Assembly: GCA_035286585.1 (NCBI GenBank)
Contig: DATEDC010000239.1
Coordinates: forward strand, 1 to 32,412
Reading direction: 5' to 3'
DNA length: 32,412 bases
Source of the DNA: DSOS01 sp035286585
Lineage (GTDB): Bacteria > Chloroflexota > Anaerolineae > Anaerolineales > UBA4823
Each line of letters opens with the position of its first letter. The stretch's first letter is position 1. Made by a program: the position numbers and the translations under genes. The notes beneath the pieces were generated by a model. That model did not search any database. It was given only the letters and a program-made list of their open reading frames with translations, and was not told the origin of the DNA. Of the stretch, positions 30,495 through 32,412 are shown piece after piece.

Positions 30495-31357
30495 ACCCGG
30501 ATTTTCCTGTCGGCTGCTCCCGCAGCGAAATATTTTCCGTCCGGAGAAAACGCCATCCCATTCACAGCTTTGGCGCTGAGGATAAGCTCCGAATGCAGGC
30601 TCCAGTCGGCGGTTGAGCGCAACTCCACCCGGCCTTCCATGCTCAAGGCAGCCACGCGCTCAGCGGGCGAAAAAACTAAACCGCGCAACCCGGAATGACT
30701 GGATTGGTGGGTACGGATGGGCTCCCAGAAGCGGGTGTCCCAGAATATCACCGAGCCTTCATATCCCAGGGAGACAAGCTGGCTGCCGGCATGGATGAAT
30801 TTTAACCATCCGACTGCGGTTTTGTGACCTGCCAATGTGCCAAGCCGTTCGGCTGAGGGTATCATCCAGATGGCTATCTCGTCTCCCAACCCGGAGGAGG
30901 CAAGCAGGTCCGCGCCCGGTGAAAAGGCAATGGATGACAGGTTCTTATTATTATTGGCCTGGAAGCCCGCTACGCTATCACCGCTTGCCGTCCAGATCAT
31001 CACCCGACCGCCATAAGAGCCAGCGGCTGCCCATTTTCCGTCCGGAGAAAATTTGACCACGGATACCACTTTTTGGCGGTCTTGCAGGGAGCGAAGCAGT
31101 TGACCTTCAGGAAATGACCACAATTTCACGGTATTATCGCTGGAACCTGAGGCCAGCATCGTGCCATCCGGGGAGAGAGCGATGCTGTTTACGCTGTTGG
31201 CATGCCCCTCCAGGGTCTTGACCAGCTTCCAATGCGGAACAGACCAGAGCTTAATGGTCTTATCCATGCCAGATGAGACGAGCAGGCGGCTGTCATGGCT
31301 GAACTGCAATCCGATCACGTAGTTCGAATGGGCTTCGAAGATTGTTTTTGCTTCCAT
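30473..31357 (-). CDS. WD40 repeat protein
   Basis: A 294-residue protein made of seven WD40 repeats, enough for a single closed propeller. Typical units are LVSSGMDKTIKLWSV, LASGSSDNTVKLWSF, LASSGLGDEIAIWMI and FAAGAADRKIRVWEL, each about 40 residues and preceded by FSPDG or similar. Repeats five and six (KFIHAGSQLVSLGYEGSVIFWD, ALSMEGRVELRS) are more divergent. No signal peptide or extra domain is present, so it is probably a cytoplasmic scaffold; its partner may be the protein encoded by the overlapping downstream gene. It is divergent from the MBL-fold gene. Confidence 0.92.
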   Translation of the reverse strand: MEAKTIFEAHSNYVIGLQFSHDSRLLVSSGMDKTIKLWSVPHWKLVKTLEGHANSVNSIALSPDGTMLASGSSDNTVKLWSFPEGQLLRSLQDRQKVVSVVKFSPDGKWAAAGSYGGRVMIWTASGDSVAGFQANNNKNLSSIAFSPGADLLASSGLGDEIAIWMIPSAERLGTLAGHKTAVGWLKFIHAGSQLVSLGYEGSVIFWDTRFWEPIRTHQSSHSGLRGLVFSPAERVAALSMEGRVELRSTADWSLHSELILSAKAVNGMAFSPDGKYFAAGAADRKIRVWELPSS

Positions 31358-31364
31358 GTGGGCG

Positions 31365-31373
31365 ACTATAACA
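31365..31373 (-). promoter_or_regulatory. Extended -10 element for the WD40 gene
   Basis: TG-T-TATAGT on the minus strand lies eight bases before the ATG at 31357. The transcript would start almost at the initiation codon, implying a leaderless or very short-leader message. Confidence 0.35.
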
Positions 31374-31419
31374 TGAATGATCAGGCGAGTAAAGACGGGA
31401 TAACCTGCGCATGATGATG

Positions 31420-31425
31420 TATAAT
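31420..31425 (+). promoter_or_regulatory. -10 element for the MBL-fold gene
   Basis: A perfect TATAAT, preceded by TGATG as in the leftward promoter at 4089-4094. It lies 20 bases before the ATG at 31446, leaving just enough room for the AGGAGG ribosome-binding site at 31436-31441. No clear -35 hexamer is present. Confidence 0.5.
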
Positions 31426-31445
31426 CACAGCGGTTAGGAGGTTGT

Positions 31446-32099
31446 ATGGAAATTACCTGGTATGGACACTCGTGCTTCCGGCTGACGGAGCGCGGTATGG
31501 CTGCGGTGGTAACCGACCCGTTCGATCATCGCACCATTGGTTACGAGGCGCTCAAGCTCAAGGCGGATATCGTCACTGTCAGTCACGATGCTCCCGGGCA
31601 TAATTATATCAACGCGGTGAAAGGCAGAAATCACACATTGAGCGGACCGGGAGAGTATGAGATTGGCGGCGTCTTTATCACCGGCGTGCAGACCAATGGG
31701 CATGGGAAGAAAAGCGCGGATGAGCCGCGCAACACGCTGTACGTTTTTGATTATGATTGCGTCACAGTCGCCCACTTAGGCGATTTGCGACGCGTGCCAA
31801 GCCAGACAGAGATCGAAGCGCTCGGCGCGGTTGACGTGGCGTTGGTGCCGGTAGGCGGCGGCGGTGGATTGAACGCGGCCAAAGCCGCCGAAGTCGTCAG
31901 CCTGATCGAACCCGGGATCGTGGTTCCGATGCACTACCAGACGCCGGACACCCAAATCAAGCTGGCACCTCTGAGCAAATTCCTCAAGGAAATGGGCTTA
32001 GCCGACGTGGAGGCGCAAGTCTCGTTGAAGATCACCAAGTCGTCTATCCCGGAAGAAACCCGGGTCGTGGTGCTGAAGTACGCGCGATCGTCATTGTGA
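31446..32099 (+). CDS. Metallo-beta-lactamase-fold protein (COG2220/UlaG-like)
   Basis: A 217-residue MBL-fold protein that begins with the family's MEITWYGHSCFRL. The usual metal motif SHxHxDH is changed to SHDAPGHN: H47 and H52 remain but A49 and G51 replace the second histidine and the aspartate. H110 (AHLGDL) and H163 (PMHYQT) are kept. It may bind a single metal or have another role. AGGAGG precedes the ATG. Relatives of this size are annotated as Zn-dependent hydrolases of unknown substrate. The small gene that follows lies four bases downstream. Confidence 0.88.
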   Translation: MEITWYGHSCFRLTERGMAAVVTDPFDHRTIGYEALKLKADIVTVSHDAPGHNYINAVKGRNHTLSGPGEYEIGGVFITGVQTNGHGKKSADEPRNTLYVFDYDCVTVAHLGDLRRVPSQTEIEALGAVDVALVPVGGGGGLNAAKAAEVVSLIEPGIVVPMHYQTPDTQIKLAPLSKFLKEMGLADVEAQVSLKITKSSIPEETRVVVLKYARSSL

Positions 32100-32103
32100 G
32101 GCA

Positions 32104-32412
32104 ATGAGCATGGCTGTAAAACTTTTAATGACCTGGGACATCCTGCCAGGACGAGAGCAAGAATATTTCGAATTCGTCGTCAGGGATTTCATCCCCGGGA
32201 TCCAGCGCATGGGCCTGGAGCCGAGCGACGCCTGGTTTACGATGTATGGAGATCAACCCCAAATACTGGCAGCCGTCCAGGTACCCAGCCTGAATTCGCT
32301 TCAGCAGGTGCTGGACTCGCCGGATTGGGAAAAGCTCAAGGGACAACTGCTCGACTACGTCGAAGATTTCAAATTCAAGGTTGTGCCAGCCCGGAGCGGG
32401 TTCCAGTTATAA
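32104..32412 (+). CDS. Small uncharacterised protein, possible dimeric alpha/beta barrel
   Basis: A complete 102-residue protein ending with TAA at the last base of the window. The pattern (KLLMTWDILPGREQEYFEFV, a helix, a WFTMYGD strand, LAAVQVPSLNSLQQVLDSPDWEKLK, then a FKFKVVPA strand) fits a ferredoxin-like or dimeric alpha/beta-barrel fold, as in NIPSNAP- or ABM-type proteins, but no family motif is certain. Starts at 32104 and 32110 are both possible. It lies four bases after the MBL-fold gene, so the two are probably co-transcribed. Confidence 0.7.
   Translation: MSMAVKLLMTWDILPGREQEYFEFVVRDFIPGIQRMGLEPSDAWFTMYGDQPQILAAVQVPSLNSLQQVLDSPDWEKLKGQLLDYVEDFKFKVVPARSGFQL

Overview
The window looks like a chromosomal segment of an anaerobic or microaerophilic bacterium, most likely a member of the Chloroflexota (Anaerolineae-like). 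That placement is inferred from the gene repertoire: an HdrA/Mvh-type hydrogenase locus combined with Etf and a membrane-bound HdrD-like oxidoreductase, a moderately high GC content, and SPFH/NfeD and B12-radical-SAM genes of the style common in that phylum. No rRNA, phylogenetic marker, CRISPR array, transposase or phage gene is present, so the assignment is tentative.

Layout. Positions 1-64 hold the tail of a + strand gene that converges, across a hairpin (106-140), on a leftward block (139-3997): an HD-domain phosphohydrolase, an S66 LD-carboxypeptidase/MccF-like peptidase, a GNAT acetyltransferase and an SPFH/NfeD membrane pair. A divergent promoter region near 4.1 kb separates this block from a rightward pair (4137-5829), which encodes the glutaminase and synthetase halves of NAD+ synthase as two genes. 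From 5863 to 12390 runs a compact leftward cluster: O-antigen-ligase-like protein, processive-type GT2 glycosyltransferase, a nucleotidyltransferase with a winged-helix-like N-terminus, a B12-binding radical SAM enzyme and a zinc-ribbon methyltransferase. Two GT4 glycosyltransferases (12467-14629) diverge from it. Together these look like a surface-glycan or glycolipid locus.

The centre of the window (15045-26102) is a ten-gene rightward operon: soluble HdrC/HdrB-like protein, EtfB, EtfA, membrane HdrE/HdrD-like fusion (EMO-like), HdrA, MvhD, MvhG, MvhA ([NiFe] hydrogenase large subunit with intact Ni ligands), and two small paralogous cyclic-nucleotide-binding-fold proteins without a DNA-binding domain. 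It plausibly joins H2 turnover, flavin-based bifurcation at HdrA, Etf and the quinone pool. Both HdrD-like proteins have lost every cluster cysteine of their first CCG module and carry an acidic residue in place of the last cysteine of the second. A perfect CRP/FNR/Rex-like palindrome with two weaker copies lies in the 415-base leader.

Downstream, a bidirectional terminator separates the operon from a leftward tRNA cluster (Phe-Gly-Cys) with its own strong promoter. A 2.4-kb segment bracketed by imperfect direct repeats (26608-26675 and 29011-29080) carries two tandem DUF4386-like membrane proteins behind a near-consensus promoter with another CRP/FNR-like palindrome. The right end has a second GNAT acetyltransferase, an uncharacterised beta-sandwich-like protein overlapping a seven-repeat WD40 protein, a metallo-beta-lactamase-fold protein with an altered metal motif, and a small alpha/beta protein that ends exactly at the window edge.
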